Assembly: GCF_004114425.1 (NCBI RefSeq)
Contig: NZ_RDQF01000028.1
Location: forward strand, 22,246-86,245
Direction of reading: 5' to 3'
DNA: 64,000 nucleotides
From: Bradyrhizobium vignae
GTDB taxonomy: Bacteria; Pseudomonadota; Alphaproteobacteria; Rhizobiales; Xanthobacteraceae
Of the stretch, positions 10,311-19,913 are shown one piece after another (position 1 is the first letter of the stretch; each line of letters starts with the position of its first letter). The position numbers and the translations under genes were made by a program. The notes beneath the pieces are model-generated. The model did no database searches. It had not been told where the DNA came from and saw only the letters and a program-made list of their open reading frames with translations.

Positions 10311-10646
10311 TTCGTCATCGCGGGAGTCTCCTGTTTCACGTCCGAGTACCGCTTCAGGCGGATGCTCGTGGCGATGCGCAAGCTGTTCAAGCCCCTCCTG
10401 GGCTACATGGTCAGCTACGCGGTGTCGGCGGAAGCCAAGGAGGCTCGAAAAAAGGCGGTATGCGTGGCTGCGCGCGCGTGCGCGTCGATTGGCGAGCGGT
10501 GTCTTGTGGAACTAGATCCATGAAGCCATCGCGCTGATCGGAGACGCTCTCACCCGCGGCTGGGAAAACGATCCGAAGCCGCCGTTTGAGCTCTTGAAAG
10601 CTTGGCCGGGCCAACGGCGACGGCAAGACGGCGACGCCGTTCAGGC
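10311..10646. other. No recognisable gene
   Basis: Region between the HipA remnant and the stop of the secreted-protein gene. Open frames here look like shadows. It may hold remains of the HipA N-terminus, but these are too decayed to call. Confidence 0.4.
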
Positions 10647-11639
10647 CTACTGCAGCTTTCCCAGAAAGATGCAGTCCCAATACATGCTGTCTTTCCAGGC
10701 CTGTTCCGCTTGATCGCGCTCCCAGGCCCATTGACTTCGGTTGCCCGATGGCCTCGCCTGCGTGGGGCAAAGAGCCAATAGCTGGTCGGTCACGCCCTGG
10801 GCCTTGCCCACCGATAAGAATTGGAAGAAGGGATTCTCGCCTTGTTTGGCGACCAGTACCTTGGCCGCGGCATCGAGGTCAGGATCCTGGAGACCCATCG
10901 TTCTCGCCAGGAACAGGCCAACCGACGCGAGGTGCAATGGAAAGCCTGGCGTATTCGCGGTGGCGGATGCAAGTGCCTGTCCAGGCACCGACAAGATCAA
11001 ATTCTTCGGGAAGGGTGCGGCGCCGGCTAGGTCGTCGATGACATCTTCGCAGAGCCTGGCCCTCGCCGAGCCAAGATAGTTTGCGGTTGCCTTCAGATAT
11101 GTGCAGTCACCCGGGCGGAGCGTGCAGCGCTTGTCGGCAGCGTCGTCGGTACAATATCTGAGCCAACCTTCCTTGATGCAGTTCGAACCGACCTTGATGA
11201 GGCAGGGACGATTGTCTGCTATCCATTGTAGCCATCGATCAAAAGCCTTCACGTCCCTGGTCGCAACCGCGTACAGCATGACACCCAGCGCCTGATCAGG
11301 CGAGAACGAAACGTCGTGATTGGGATACGTCCAGCCGATTCGGCGCGGCGATCGCCACCAACGTCCGTCAGCTCCCTGAGACAGACGCACACCCTCGCAT
11401 CCTCTGCCGTCGCCTGCGGCGCAAAGCAGGCCGTTGAACAGGGTCATGTCGCCGTCGTCGCAGTGAGTTGGGTCTCCGGCTGAATATTTCGTAGGATAGG
11501 GCGTGCCGGTCGCATTGCAGAGGAGTGCTTGCGGTGGCTCCCAGAACATCAGGGCATCCGACAGCGGCGTAGCCAGCGCGCAAGTGACGTGGATCACGAA
11601 CGATAGAGCAACGGCGCAAATCAGGAAAATATGACGCAT
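10647..11639 (-). CDS. Secreted protein of unknown function
   Basis: 330 residues from ATG 11639, preceded by GAGGAA at good spacing; the longer open frame upstream is unlikely. The first 23 residues (MRHIFLICAVALSFVIHVTC, then ALA) form a Sec signal peptide. The mature part is rich in Cys (about ten), suggesting disulphides and a periplasmic or extracellular location. Stretches such as DGDMTLFNGLLCAAGD and FSPDQALGVMLYAVATRD recall helical toroid enzymes (alpha/alpha barrels), but I do not recognise the family. It follows the preceding secreted-protein gene by 10 bp, so the two form an operon. Confidence 0.75.
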   Translation of the reverse strand: MRHIFLICAVALSFVIHVTCALATPLSDALMFWEPPQALLCNATGTPYPTKYSAGDPTHCDDGDMTLFNGLLCAAGDGRGCEGVRLSQGADGRWWRSPRRIGWTYPNHDVSFSPDQALGVMLYAVATRDVKAFDRWLQWIADNRPCLIKVGSNCIKEGWLRYCTDDAADKRCTLRPGDCTYLKATANYLGSARARLCEDVIDDLAGAAPFPKNLILSVPGQALASATANTPGFPLHLASVGLFLARTMGLQDPDLDAAAKVLVAKQGENPFFQFLSVGKAQGVTDQLLALCPTQARPSGNRSQWAWERDQAEQAWKDSMYWDCIFLGKLQ

Positions 11640-11649
11640 CGTCGCTTCC

Positions 11650-13188
11650 TCAGCACTGTGTGTGCGGACGCGGAACACAAACGCGCTCAAGATCGATCTC
11701 GATCTGCCCCGGAGACCCGACGATCTGCGTCTTGGAGAAATCGATCGAGAGAGTGACCGGCGCAGGCCCTCCTCCCTTCGACAGGAAACCAACCTTGGCG
11801 CCGCTGAAATCCGAACACGGGCTGAGTGCCTCGAACCGACTGTTGTTCATGCTGACGCATTGCGGCAGTCCGATCGTGATCGATGGCTCGATCGAAGCGA
11901 TTTTCGGTATTGCTTGGTTCAAGGCCAGTTTCAGAAGAGAGCCGAAGTCCACGGTGTGCTTCGCGCCCGGATTCAACTCAATGGAATTATCCAACGCGGA
12001 GAATTCCATCTCGACCGACCCGCTTGCCTTGACCGACGGAGCGGCTATGGAGATCGACGGCTTTCCCACGAGCCGCGCGGGAACGTTCTGTCCGGTCGCG
12101 CTGTCCCATGCTTTCAGGTCTTCGACGATGATACCGGCATTGATCGTGGGTTTACCGCCGTTGCCACCGAGCTGAGCGGTGACGCCGGCGATCACGAAGC
12201 TGATGCCGTATTTGTCCGTCGACCCGTTCGGTTGATAGGTGGCGCTTACAATCATTGGGAAGAGGCCACCGATGAGGCCGAAGCGTTCGTCGGAGGGAGA
12301 GTTTATGGTTTGAGGTGCCAGAAGGGTGTCGCGGATGACGATCGTGGCGATGCCATAAGGATTGTTGGGAAAGTACGAAGTCAGGCCGACGCTCTTGCTC
12401 AGGGCTTCTCTTAGGTCCGAGGTCGTATTGAGCACGCGGGCATGCGTCGCGCTCGCTCTGCCTACGATGTAGCGTCCTTGTTGGAATAGAACATCGCCAG
12501 GATTGGACGTGTCGGTGACGAGATATTCCGGAAATGCGAGATCGCCCGAGATCGGCCAGATCTTCTGCTTATCCGCGGGCTTCGTCTCCGGCACCCACTT
12601 CGATCCGTCCCATTTGGCGAAGGATAGTTGAACGGAGAGATTCGAGCCCGATGGAACGTTCGGCAAATTTGCGACGTACTGCTTCGGCAGCATGATAGGA
12701 TAAGGAAGCCTCACCGGTACTGGTAATGCGATCTGGAAGAAGTTGTCCACGTTGAGCGCGCACAACAGGATGGTGAAGAAGTCGTCCTTCGGAGGACCGA
12801 CGAGCGGCAGGTCTCCGGACAAGCATCCGGCGCCGACGATGACCGTGTGATTGATGCATTGCGCTGCGCGCACTTCAGCGAACACGGATAGCGCGACCGT
12901 CGTCTGTACGGTCCCCGTCAGCAAATTGTAGTGTGACTTTCGATGGTCGCCGAACTGAGACAGCGCTCCCGTAACCTGAGGCGTCGTGCAGATGGTGCCG
13001 TTGTTGTGATAGTACCCGTCGTAGCCGGTGCCGCTCAAGTTGTCGATGAAGTCGAATAGGCCGCCACCCATAGCCACGACGATGTCGTCGCGCGGATACT
13101 TGTACGCGGTCTGAGCTACCGCTGCGAACTGACACGAACAGAGCATCAGTGCGAGCGCGCAGGCGCGCATGCCCCAGAGCAATCTCAT
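11650..13188 (-). CDS. Secreted protein of unknown function, first gene of a two-gene operon
   Basis: 512 residues from ATG 13188, with GGAG upstream at good spacing. The longer frame from 13242 lacks this. Residues 1-26 (MRLLWGMRACALALMLCSC, then QFAAVAQ) are a Sec signal peptide, with a Cys in a weakly lipobox-like context. The rest is Ser/Thr/Asn/Gly-rich and probably beta-rich, with a C-terminal CVPRPHTQC. No known domain was recognised. It is divergent from the tyrosinase gene and co-directional with the other secreted protein 10 bp downstream, suggesting both act outside the cytoplasm with the oxidases. Confidence 0.75.
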   Translation of the reverse strand: MRLLWGMRACALALMLCSCQFAAVAQTAYKYPRDDIVVAMGGGLFDFIDNLSGTGYDGYYHNNGTICTTPQVTGALSQFGDHRKSHYNLLTGTVQTTVALSVFAEVRAAQCINHTVIVGAGCLSGDLPLVGPPKDDFFTILLCALNVDNFFQIALPVPVRLPYPIMLPKQYVANLPNVPSGSNLSVQLSFAKWDGSKWVPETKPADKQKIWPISGDLAFPEYLVTDTSNPGDVLFQQGRYIVGRASATHARVLNTTSDLREALSKSVGLTSYFPNNPYGIATIVIRDTLLAPQTINSPSDERFGLIGGLFPMIVSATYQPNGSTDKYGISFVIAGVTAQLGGNGGKPTINAGIIVEDLKAWDSATGQNVPARLVGKPSISIAAPSVKASGSVEMEFSALDNSIELNPGAKHTVDFGSLLKLALNQAIPKIASIEPSITIGLPQCVSMNNSRFEALSPCSDFSGAKVGFLSKGGGPAPVTLSIDFSKTQIVGSPGQIEIDLERVCVPRPHTQC

Positions 13189-13374
13189 GAGAACTCCAAT
13201 ACGATCCGACGAAACGAATTGCGCCGAAGGGTCACTCGGCATACCGAAAAATTTTATCTACGTAAGCGTGCGATGCTCTTTCAGCGCTCGGATTTTGTCA
13301 ATAGAGTGTGCAAGGATGCGGACGATGATTTTTAATCGACGAAAGTTTCACGCAGGACAATTTGGACGAAGCAA

Positions 13375-13591
13375 ATGGCCAATCCAACAGATTATCAAAC
13401 GTATGCGGGTGTAGCTGATAGCCTGGAAGAAGCCGTGAAGGCCGCCCACGCAAAAATTCCGATCCGTGAAGGGCGAGATTTCGTGATCTGCGGGGTTCTC
13501 GAATGGGGCTACCAGCGCGGCGGGTTTGTTGATGCCAAGCAGTTTTTTTGCCGTCGTCATCGAGGACGACCTTTCCGAGCTGCATCGATAG
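13375..13591 (+). pseudogene. Small dodecin-like protein, frameshifted at a T run
   Basis: About 72 codons. The pattern SLEEAVKAAHAKIP ... GVLEWGYQRGGFVDAK and then, in the next frame, FFAVVIEDDLSELHR recalls the small flavin-binding dodecin fold (SWEEAxxxAxxxA ... V.E..G.v.DGK...yqV...v.F), though the similarity is weak. A run of seven T (about 13543-13549) puts the last 15 codons out of frame; removing one T restores a continuous gene ending at TAG near 13591. The sequence as given reads on instead into a 26-residue unrelated tail, to 13617. It could be a real mutation or a base-call error in the homopolymer. Confidence 0.45.
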
Positions 13592-13826
13592 GCGAAGCTC
13601 CAAATACGGCGGTCTAAACGAGACCTCTCGATTTGGCGATCTCGACGGCCGCAGCCCTGCAATGTTCTCCATTGGCGCATATCGTCGACCGACGCGGCCA
13701 GGCGCGAAAGACCCTACCCGGATGTTACAAGCAAAAGGGGCACAACGAGAAAATTCACTTATAAGTTTACTAACCGAGGTTGATGGTTTAGCCTGCTCTA
13801 GTATTGGCATCGATAGGAGTTCGGTC

Positions 13827-15380
13827 GTGGTGATCTCCAGGCGAAACGTTATGCTGCAGGGCGCCGTGATCGGCGCGGGTGTGATCGCCAGCAGCATCCC
13901 AGGAATGAAGGCGCTCGCCGCAGGCCAGCCGCCGGAGCGCCGGACGCTCGAGGGATTGGCCTGGAACGATCCGATTGTCGCGACCTACCGGGACGCGGTC
14001 GGATTGCTGAAGCAGAAGTCGGCGGCCGACAAGACGGGATGGGCGGGTCTCGCCGCCATCCATGGCCTGAACCCGGGCGCCTACAAGTTCTGTCCGCACG
14101 GGAATTGGTATTTTCTCCCTTGGCATCGAGCCTACATCCTGACCTACGAACGTATCATCCGGCAGCTGACGAACAACGACGACTTCGCTCTGCCGTACTG
14201 GGACTGGACGACCAATCCGACGATGCCGGAGGTGTTTCTCGATCCGAAGACCAAAGACGGCAAGCCGAACTGGCTGTACGTCGATGACAACGATTTCCAG
14301 CAGGACTGGAAGCGGACATGGCCGGCGACCGATCCGATGCCGTCGCGCTTCGTCGGTCCGGCGGTCCTGCAGGACATCTTGCAGGCTCCGGACTACGAGT
14401 CATTCGGAACGAGCCGGCCGCGCGGGCAGGATAGCCTCGACGCTTCATGGGTGCTCAAGCGGACCGGACTTCAAGGCACGCTCGAGCGTCTGCCGCACAA
14501 CATGGTGCACAACAGCATCGGCGGCTGGATGCCGTCGGCCATGTCGCCGCGCGATCCGATCTTCTTCATGCATCACTGCAACCTAGACCGGCTCTGGGCC
14601 GTGTGGAATTCGCTCGGCAATTCGAATTCCGACGATCATTTCTGGAAGGACATGACGTTCACGGACAACTTTGTGAACCCCGACGGTTCGTCGTATTCGC
14701 CCAAGGTCTCGGAGCTCGCGAGCCCCGAGACGCTTGGCTACACGTATGGCCTACCGTCCACCTCGATCGTCGCGACGTCGTTCCCGAATCTAATTGCCTT
14801 GCAGGGCAAGCTCGTGACCTTGCACGCCAGCGGCGTGCCGAAGTCTCCTGACGTCAAGACGTTTACGGCCTCCCCGAGTGGTCTGGACTTCGGGACGATC
14901 TCGAATCCGCTCACTGTGCCGGTCAGCGTCGATGCCGGACTGATCGCAGCGGTCTCCAGACGTCGCCCGGTTTCTTCAGGAACCGAATTCCTGAACTTCG
15001 CCGCGGCGCGCGAACAGAGAGCGACGGGCGCGCGCGTATTCGCTTTTGTCCGCGACGTCGCGACCACGCAGCCGCAGAACACGGAATTTCGCGTATTCCT
15101 GGACCATCCCGGCCTGAACGCGCAGACGCCCGTGAGCGATCCCGGTTACGTGGGCAGCTTCGGAATCTTCGTGCATGGCGAACATGGCGGTCACGGCGGT
15201 GGAGATGCCAACCCTTCGTTCGCGCTCGATCTGACCGGCGCCATGCAACGCGTCTATGCAGGTGGGCAGCCTCCGTCCGGCAAGATCGATCTGCAGTTTA
15301 TTCCGGTCCCCATCGCGCCCAACGATCCCGTCGGCACTTTACGTCCGGGTGCCGTCGAGATTGCATTCGTCAACGCGTGA
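13827..15380 (+). CDS. Tat-exported tyrosinase / polyphenol oxidase
   Basis: 517 residues from GTG 13827 (AGGAG 7 nt upstream). The frame runs open further upstream, but without support. The N-terminus VVVISRRNVMLQGAVIGAG is a twin-arginine signal, fitting export of a folded copper enzyme. CuA ligands lie in CPHGNWYFLPWHRAYI; CuB ligands lie in HNMVHNSIGG and FFMHHCNLDRLWAVWN. This is a type-3 copper centre for o-hydroxylation of phenols and oxidation of catechols. The C-terminal 130 residues (VFLDHP ... YVGSFGIFVHGEH ... IDLQFIPV ... VEIAFVNA) resemble the KFDV domain of plant polyphenol oxidases. Neighbouring secreted proteins and a multicopper oxidase point to extracellular oxidation of phenolics or melanin-type chemistry. 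Confidence 0.9.
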   Translation: MVISRRNVMLQGAVIGAGVIASSIPGMKALAAGQPPERRTLEGLAWNDPIVATYRDAVGLLKQKSAADKTGWAGLAAIHGLNPGAYKFCPHGNWYFLPWHRAYILTYERIIRQLTNNDDFALPYWDWTTNPTMPEVFLDPKTKDGKPNWLYVDDNDFQQDWKRTWPATDPMPSRFVGPAVLQDILQAPDYESFGTSRPRGQDSLDASWVLKRTGLQGTLERLPHNMVHNSIGGWMPSAMSPRDPIFFMHHCNLDRLWAVWNSLGNSNSDDHFWKDMTFTDNFVNPDGSSYSPKVSELASPETLGYTYGLPSTSIVATSFPNLIALQGKLVTLHASGVPKSPDVKTFTASPSGLDFGTISNPLTVPVSVDAGLIAAVSRRRPVSSGTEFLNFAAAREQRATGARVFAFVRDVATTQPQNTEFRVFLDHPGLNAQTPVSDPGYVGSFGIFVHGEHGGHGGGDANPSFALDLTGAMQRVYAGGQPPSGKIDLQFIPVPIAPNDPVGTLRPGAVEIAFVNA

Positions 15381-15419
15381 TCCCATGTCAGTGGTGTACA
15401 TGACTGCGGGGAGAACGTC

Positions 15420-15890
15420 ATGGCGAACACTCGCATGCGTCGGATCGCCCCAGTCTGTACGCTCGTTCTTTCGTTCTGGTGTTCGACAAGCCACGCCCAG
15501 GAGAACGACCCGCTGTTCGCCACCGTCGACAAGCCGGCAATCATCACGGCGACGCGGCGCGCCTCCGCTGCCCCCATCGGCCGGCCGGAGGTCATCGTCG
15601 GGATCAGCCGCTACCATCCATCTGCCGACGGTTCGCCGGTTGAGGTCGTCGTCGACGGTCGCGTCGAAGGAGGCTCGGACCGGGAAATCGGGCGCTTCGG
15701 CGTCACGCCCGACCGGGAGTTCGTCGCCGACGATCCATCCGACGCCCAGCGCTTCCGCTTCGCTCTTCCGCCCGATTTCGCGGCCCACGTGGGTGCGGGC
15801 GAGGCCCTCACGGTCACCGTGCGCCTCGTTGCCGTGCGCGGGAGCGGCAAGGGCGCCTCTCTCCGGGTCGCAGACGTGGAATTGCCTTGA
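15420..15890 (+). CDS. Small secreted protein, possible tyrosinase partner
   Basis: 156 residues with a Sec signal peptide (cleavage after STSHA) and GGGAGA just before the ATG. The mature part looks beta-rich (EVIVGISRYHP, RFRFALPPDF, LTVTVRLVAV) and has the flavour of the KFDV-like tail of the adjacent tyrosinase, including FGVTPDREFVADDPSDAQRF. No catalytic motif was seen. It lies 39 bp after the tyrosinase and 41 bp before the next gene, so it is probably co-transcribed. A caddie or chaperone role is only a guess. Confidence 0.75.
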   Translation: MANTRMRRIAPVCTLVLSFWCSTSHAQENDPLFATVDKPAIITATRRASAAPIGRPEVIVGISRYHPSADGSPVEVVVDGRVEGGSDREIGRFGVTPDREFVADDPSDAQRFRFALPPDFAAHVGAGEALTVTVRLVAVRGSGKGASLRVADVELP

Positions 15891-15931
15891 GAGCCGGATC
15901 GACGTGCCAATTCCGTGAACGGGAGGATATG

Positions 15932-16426
15932 ATGGACCGACGTAGGCTGTTGTTGGGGGCTGCGGGTCTTGTCGTCGGCGGGCGTGCATCGGCCCAATCC
16001 GCCGCCGACGCTCCGGAACTCGCCGGCAAATGGACGTACCGGAGTTTCCACAATCGTCCGGCGCTCGTGGACGGCGATCCTCAAAAGGCGCTGCGCCTGA
16101 TCTTCGCCGAGGCCGTGTTCACTTTCCAGACCGAAGGCAACTCGTTGAAGGGCGGGATCGACTGGGAGGGCGGTGGCCTCGACTTGGCGGGAACGATTCA
16201 GCCGGCGACCGCAACGGCGCCGCTCTCGGCGGCCATCGTGGGCTCGGGTAGGCCGAAAACGGATACGGACGGTTGGGAATACGACTACCGGGCCGCGCTC
16301 GCGTATCGCTGGCCCAATGGCGTCGATCAGGTGCCCGCACTGATCGGATCGGTTATCCGAGCGAAGCCGCACAACGGAGCGCCTGCGGGGTACGTCGCGT
16401 CCTTCATCGCGGTGCGACAAAGCTAA
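15932..16426 (+). CDS. Tat-type secreted protein of unknown function
   Basis: 164 residues from ATG 15932, with GGGAGG at 15921-15926. The N-terminus MDRRRLLLGAAGLVVGGRAS followed by AQS is a twin-arginine signal. The mature part contains GKWTYRSFHNRPALV and paired beta-strand-like segments (VFTFQTEGNSLKGGIDW, DYRAALAYRWPNGVDQVPAL), which suggest a small beta-barrel. The family was not recognised. It lies between the tyrosinase partner and the multicopper oxidase, in the same direction. Confidence 0.75.
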   Translation: MDRRRLLLGAAGLVVGGRASAQSAADAPELAGKWTYRSFHNRPALVDGDPQKALRLIFAEAVFTFQTEGNSLKGGIDWEGGGLDLAGTIQPATATAPLSAAIVGSGRPKTDTDGWEYDYRAALAYRWPNGVDQVPALIGSVIRAKPHNGAPAGYVASFIAVRQS

Positions 16427-16460
16427 TTTCATCATCGGGCGTTTCGACGGGAAAGCGCAC

Positions 16461-18446
16461 ATGCTCCGCAGACGATCTTTTCGATTTGGTTGTGTTGCCG
16501 AAAGACGCATGGTCATCGGGCTGTCGATGCTCGCGGGCACGACATCGATGCTGTCGTGCATGGATACGGCTACGGCCCAGCAGGATCAGCAGATCAAGCG
16601 GATTGTGACGCCGCCGCCTGCCGCGCAAGTGCTCCGTGCCAGGTCCAGCGGTAGTCTCCTTGCGCTCGATCCCATTATTGCCGGTCCTCCCCTGGTTTCC
16701 GGAGAGGCGGTCATCGAGTTGAACATCGATTACACGGATTCCAAGATCTACAATCCGGCGACCGGCGACTACGACGCTGTGCGGCTCCGCTCGTACAAGG
16801 ATGCCAAGCAGACCGCGCCGGCAAAGGTGCCGTTCGTCGCGCCGACCATAGACATCTCGCCGGGCGAGACCGTCCGGCTCACGTTGCACAATCTGCTGAA
16901 GCCGGAAAACGAGAACTGTCCCTCGCGGGACGGCAAGATCAACACGCCGCATTGCTTCAACCGGACCAACCTGCATTCGCACGGACTTTGGATCAGCCCG
17001 GCCGGCAACAGCGACAACGTGCTGATCAGCATCAATCCCGGCGTGGACTTCCAGTACGAGTACAACGTCCCCCCGGATCATCCGGCCGGAACGTTCTGGT
17101 ACCATCCCCATCTGCACGGTTCGACCGCGCTCCAGGTGTCCAGCGGCATGGCGGGATTGCTCATCGTCCGCGGAAACCGTCCGCCGACGTCTCAGAGCCC
17201 TGGCGACATCGACACGCTGCTCAAGGAAGCCACCGGAGCCCCGTACCCCGAACGGCCGGTGCTGCTGCAGCAGGTGCAGTATGCCTGTCGCGATGCGAGC
17301 GGCAAGATCGAGGTCGACGCCAACGGCGCCTACGCATGCAAGCCCGGCGAGGTGGGCGGCATCGAGAGCTACGATCAGTTTGGTCCAGGCTCCTGGCCGG
17401 AATCCGGCCGATACACGAGCGTGAACGGCGAGGTTCTGCCGCTTTTCCCCGGCGCCCAGGCCGGACGCATCGAACGTTGGCGCATCGCTCATGCGGGCGT
17501 CCGCGACAGCGTCAAGCTTCAGTTCAAGAAGATGCGTCCGGGCGTTGTCTACGGGCAGCTCGCCGATGCCAAGGCGCAGCAGGATTGGGTTGCCGCTAAT
17601 TGTCTGGGTGATCCACTGCCGCAGTTCGCGATCGCGAGCGACGGTCTTACGCGCCGTAAGATCGCGCAACGTCAGACGACAGTGCTGCAACCGGGCTATC
17701 GCGAGGACCTGCTGCTGGTCTTCCCCGAAGCCGGAGATTATTGCGTGATCGACGATCAGGCGCCGGCGAACGCGAACATCAACGCAGACGTGAAGAGCCG
17801 CAAGCTGCTCGGAAGCGTCAACGTCGGCGTCGGGAATTCACCTGGTAGCGACCTCCGGGCCTTCGTGACGGCTCAGTTGCTGGCCGCCGCGGACCGCCAC
17901 ATACCCGTAGCTTCGCGTCAGAAGGTCCGCGACGATCTGTCGAACGATCTGCGCCTGACGTCCTTCGCCCCGCATCCAGACGTCTCGGACACCGAGGTCA
18001 AGGGACATCGTCAGGCGGCTGATCTGAGGATCGGCGGCACCGGATTCGGAGTGAACGGCGTGCCATATGATCCTACCGGCGCGCCCCGCGTGCTCGTTCT
18101 CGGATCCGCGGACGAATGGACCTTGACCGCTGGCGTGCCGGGACATCCGTTCCATATCCACGTGAACCCGTTTCAGATCATGGAGATCCGCAACCCCTCG
18201 AACGTCGATGTGAGCGTAGATGGCGAAGCGGACGATCCTCAGTACGCCAATCTTAAGGGCGAGTGGCGCGACACGCTGTTCGTCAAAGCCGGCTACACCA
18301 TCGTCACGCGATCGAGGTACCGCCGATACGTGGGCGACTTCGTGCTTCACTGCCACATCCTGGACCACGAGGACCAGGGAATGATGCAGAACGTCCGCGT
18401 GGCGATTCCGGATGGAGCGGGTGGAGTGGCGATGAATCACCATTGA
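16461..18446 (+). CDS. Multicopper oxidase (laccase-like)
   Basis: 661 residues with an N-terminal RR-containing export signal (LRRRSFRFGC ... MVIGLSMLAG). All four copper-binding signatures are present: NLHSHGLW and FWYHPHLHG in the first cupredoxin domain, and HPFHIHVNPFQ and VLHCHILDHEDQGMM near the C-terminus; the Cys of the HCH motif is the type-1 copper ligand. The enzyme would oxidise phenols or metals with four-electron reduction of oxygen in the periplasm. It is longer than many bacterial laccases because of insertions in the middle. It follows the Tat-type protein by 34 bp and closes the operon. Together with the tyrosinase it gives two different copper phenol oxidases in one locus. 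Confidence 0.92.
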   Translation: MLRRRSFRFGCVAERRMVIGLSMLAGTTSMLSCMDTATAQQDQQIKRIVTPPPAAQVLRARSSGSLLALDPIIAGPPLVSGEAVIELNIDYTDSKIYNPATGDYDAVRLRSYKDAKQTAPAKVPFVAPTIDISPGETVRLTLHNLLKPENENCPSRDGKINTPHCFNRTNLHSHGLWISPAGNSDNVLISINPGVDFQYEYNVPPDHPAGTFWYHPHLHGSTALQVSSGMAGLLIVRGNRPPTSQSPGDIDTLLKEATGAPYPERPVLLQQVQYACRDASGKIEVDANGAYACKPGEVGGIESYDQFGPGSWPESGRYTSVNGEVLPLFPGAQAGRIERWRIAHAGVRDSVKLQFKKMRPGVVYGQLADAKAQQDWVAANCLGDPLPQFAIASDGLTRRKIAQRQTTVLQPGYREDLLLVFPEAGDYCVIDDQAPANANINADVKSRKLLGSVNVGVGNSPGSDLRAFVTAQLLAAADRHIPVASRQKVRDDLSNDLRLTSFAPHPDVSDTEVKGHRQAADLRIGGTGFGVNGVPYDPTGAPRVLVLGSADEWTLTAGVPGHPFHIHVNPFQIMEIRNPSNVDVSVDGEADDPQYANLKGEWRDTLFVKAGYTIVTRSRYRRYVGDFVLHCHILDHEDQGMMQNVRVAIPDGAGGVAMNHH

Positions 18447-18496
18447 ATCCGCCGGACGATCCCGATGGTATGGTTGCGGTGCCCCGGTTAGAGGCG

Positions 18497-18926
18497 CAGC
18501 GGCCCCATCAAGCGCTTCGGTCAGCGCCGCGACGGCGTCGGCATACTCGACCTGCTTTACCACGGGGGCGCGGCAGACCGTCGACCAAAGGACTATGCCA
18601 AGCTCTCCGAACGCATGCGGAAACGTTTCGACATCTTCGGCACGCTGTCGGACGTCACCGAGGACGGCTGGATCGAGGCCGAGGAGGAACCCGAGGCTCG
18701 CCTGTGCTTCCTCTCAGGAGCCGACTGTAGTTGGACCGCGATCGACGGCTCCGCCGCCTTTCATTGCCGCCGCAATGGTCGGACTTTCCGTATCGTGCAG
18801 GGCAAGGATAGGCGCTGGTCGCTTTTTCGCGTCGAGACAACCGAGGACCAAGGTGAATTGCTCGGCCTCTACCAGGGGCGAGGCGACGCGAACAAGGCAC
18901 TACAAACGATTTGGTTACGCAAATGA
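18497..18926 (+). pseudogene. Unidentified gene remnant
   Basis: An uninterrupted frame with coding character (GVGILDLLYHGGAADRRPKD, then a segment from ATG 18615 with RKRFDIFGTLSDVTEDGW and an acidic stretch) and no clear start. The downstream 103 codons could be translated alone. No family was recognised. It may be the C-terminal part of a larger gene. Confidence 0.3.
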
Positions 18927-19029
18927 GCGGCGATGATGACATGCCGCCGGCCCCGCCGACGCGGACGCGTGCCGTCGTGTGCGGCTTCTGCGGTCATCCG
19001 TAAATCTAGCCCCGCACCGCGCGGACGGA

Positions 19030-19720
19030 GGCCGCTTGCCCAAACATGATCTGGCTGTGCGGCGAGGCCCAGCAGTCCACCCGACACGACTATTTCAGCA
19101 GTTCTATTTGAGGCGCTGGGCTGGAGACGACGCCAAAGTCCGCGAGTTCAGCCGCCCCTACAAAAATAAGACCTACCGCCAGCGCGTCTATCCGATCCAG
19201 GCCGGCTTCAAGGACTGGCTCTACGAAAAGCCGGGCGTACCCAAATCGATCGCGCAGGGGGGCGATGACAAGTTCATGAGCCCGGCAGACGACTTCCTGG
19301 CGAAAGCTTTGGACATTATCGAGGCCGACGTTGAGAAGATCCGCAACGATGCTGAGCGGCGGTCGGTCCGGTCGCTCTTCGTGATGTCGCTGATGCGGAT
19401 GCCCGAGGACGTGGCCGCTCGTCCGTGGTCACGCCGGACGATGCACCACCGTTGCTCACGTCCGACAGGCCACTCTCCATGTCCAAGACGTTCAGCGAAC
19501 CCGGATGCTACCTGACCTCCCTATAGGGCCCCACCGCTTATTCGTCGCGACCAACACCGGAGAAATCGAGCGCAAGTTCAAAGACCGGCCGCCCAAGGAA
19601 TTGGCTCACGAGGTCAACTCTCGGGTCGTCAAACAGGCTGTGAAGTACGTCTACGGGCTCGACCGGAGTTGGGATTCGTCGACAAGCTGGATCGACCGAC
19701 CGTCCGCAGAGGCTCATGGA
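19030..19720 (+). pseudogene. DUF4238 family protein, degraded
   Basis: Three blocks in different frames match a DUF4238-type protein: QFYLRRWAGDDAKVREFSRP with KFMSPADDFLAKALDIIEAD in one frame, LLTSDRPLSMSKTFSEPGC in a second, and IGPHRLFVATNTGEIERKF with VNSRVVKQAVKYVYGLD in a third. A central segment appears deleted after MSLMRMPEDVAA. The family has no established biochemical role that I know of. The remains adjoin the defence-like genes. Confidence 0.6.
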
Positions 19721-19913
19721 GATCTTGCGCGACCGGCGAGGCGGAAAAGGGCGGCCGGCCTGAGAACGCCCTCGACCGGCTGATGCGTCTGCCAAATTCC
19801 ACCCTAACCATTTTCTGACCAGATTTCTGACCACACCACCTGCGTGAAGCCCTCTCTTTCAGCCGAAATCGTCGTCGTGTCCCGAAGACCTGTCCCAACC
19901 CGCAAAACTAGCA

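Noticed and set aside
11662..12414. 250-codon plus-strand frame
   Set aside because: Shadow of the secreted-protein gene on the other strand, which has a signal peptide and ribosome site.
16404..17690. 428-codon minus-strand frame
   Set aside because: It lies opposite the multicopper oxidase, is Arg-rich and has no domain; a shadow of a high-GC gene.
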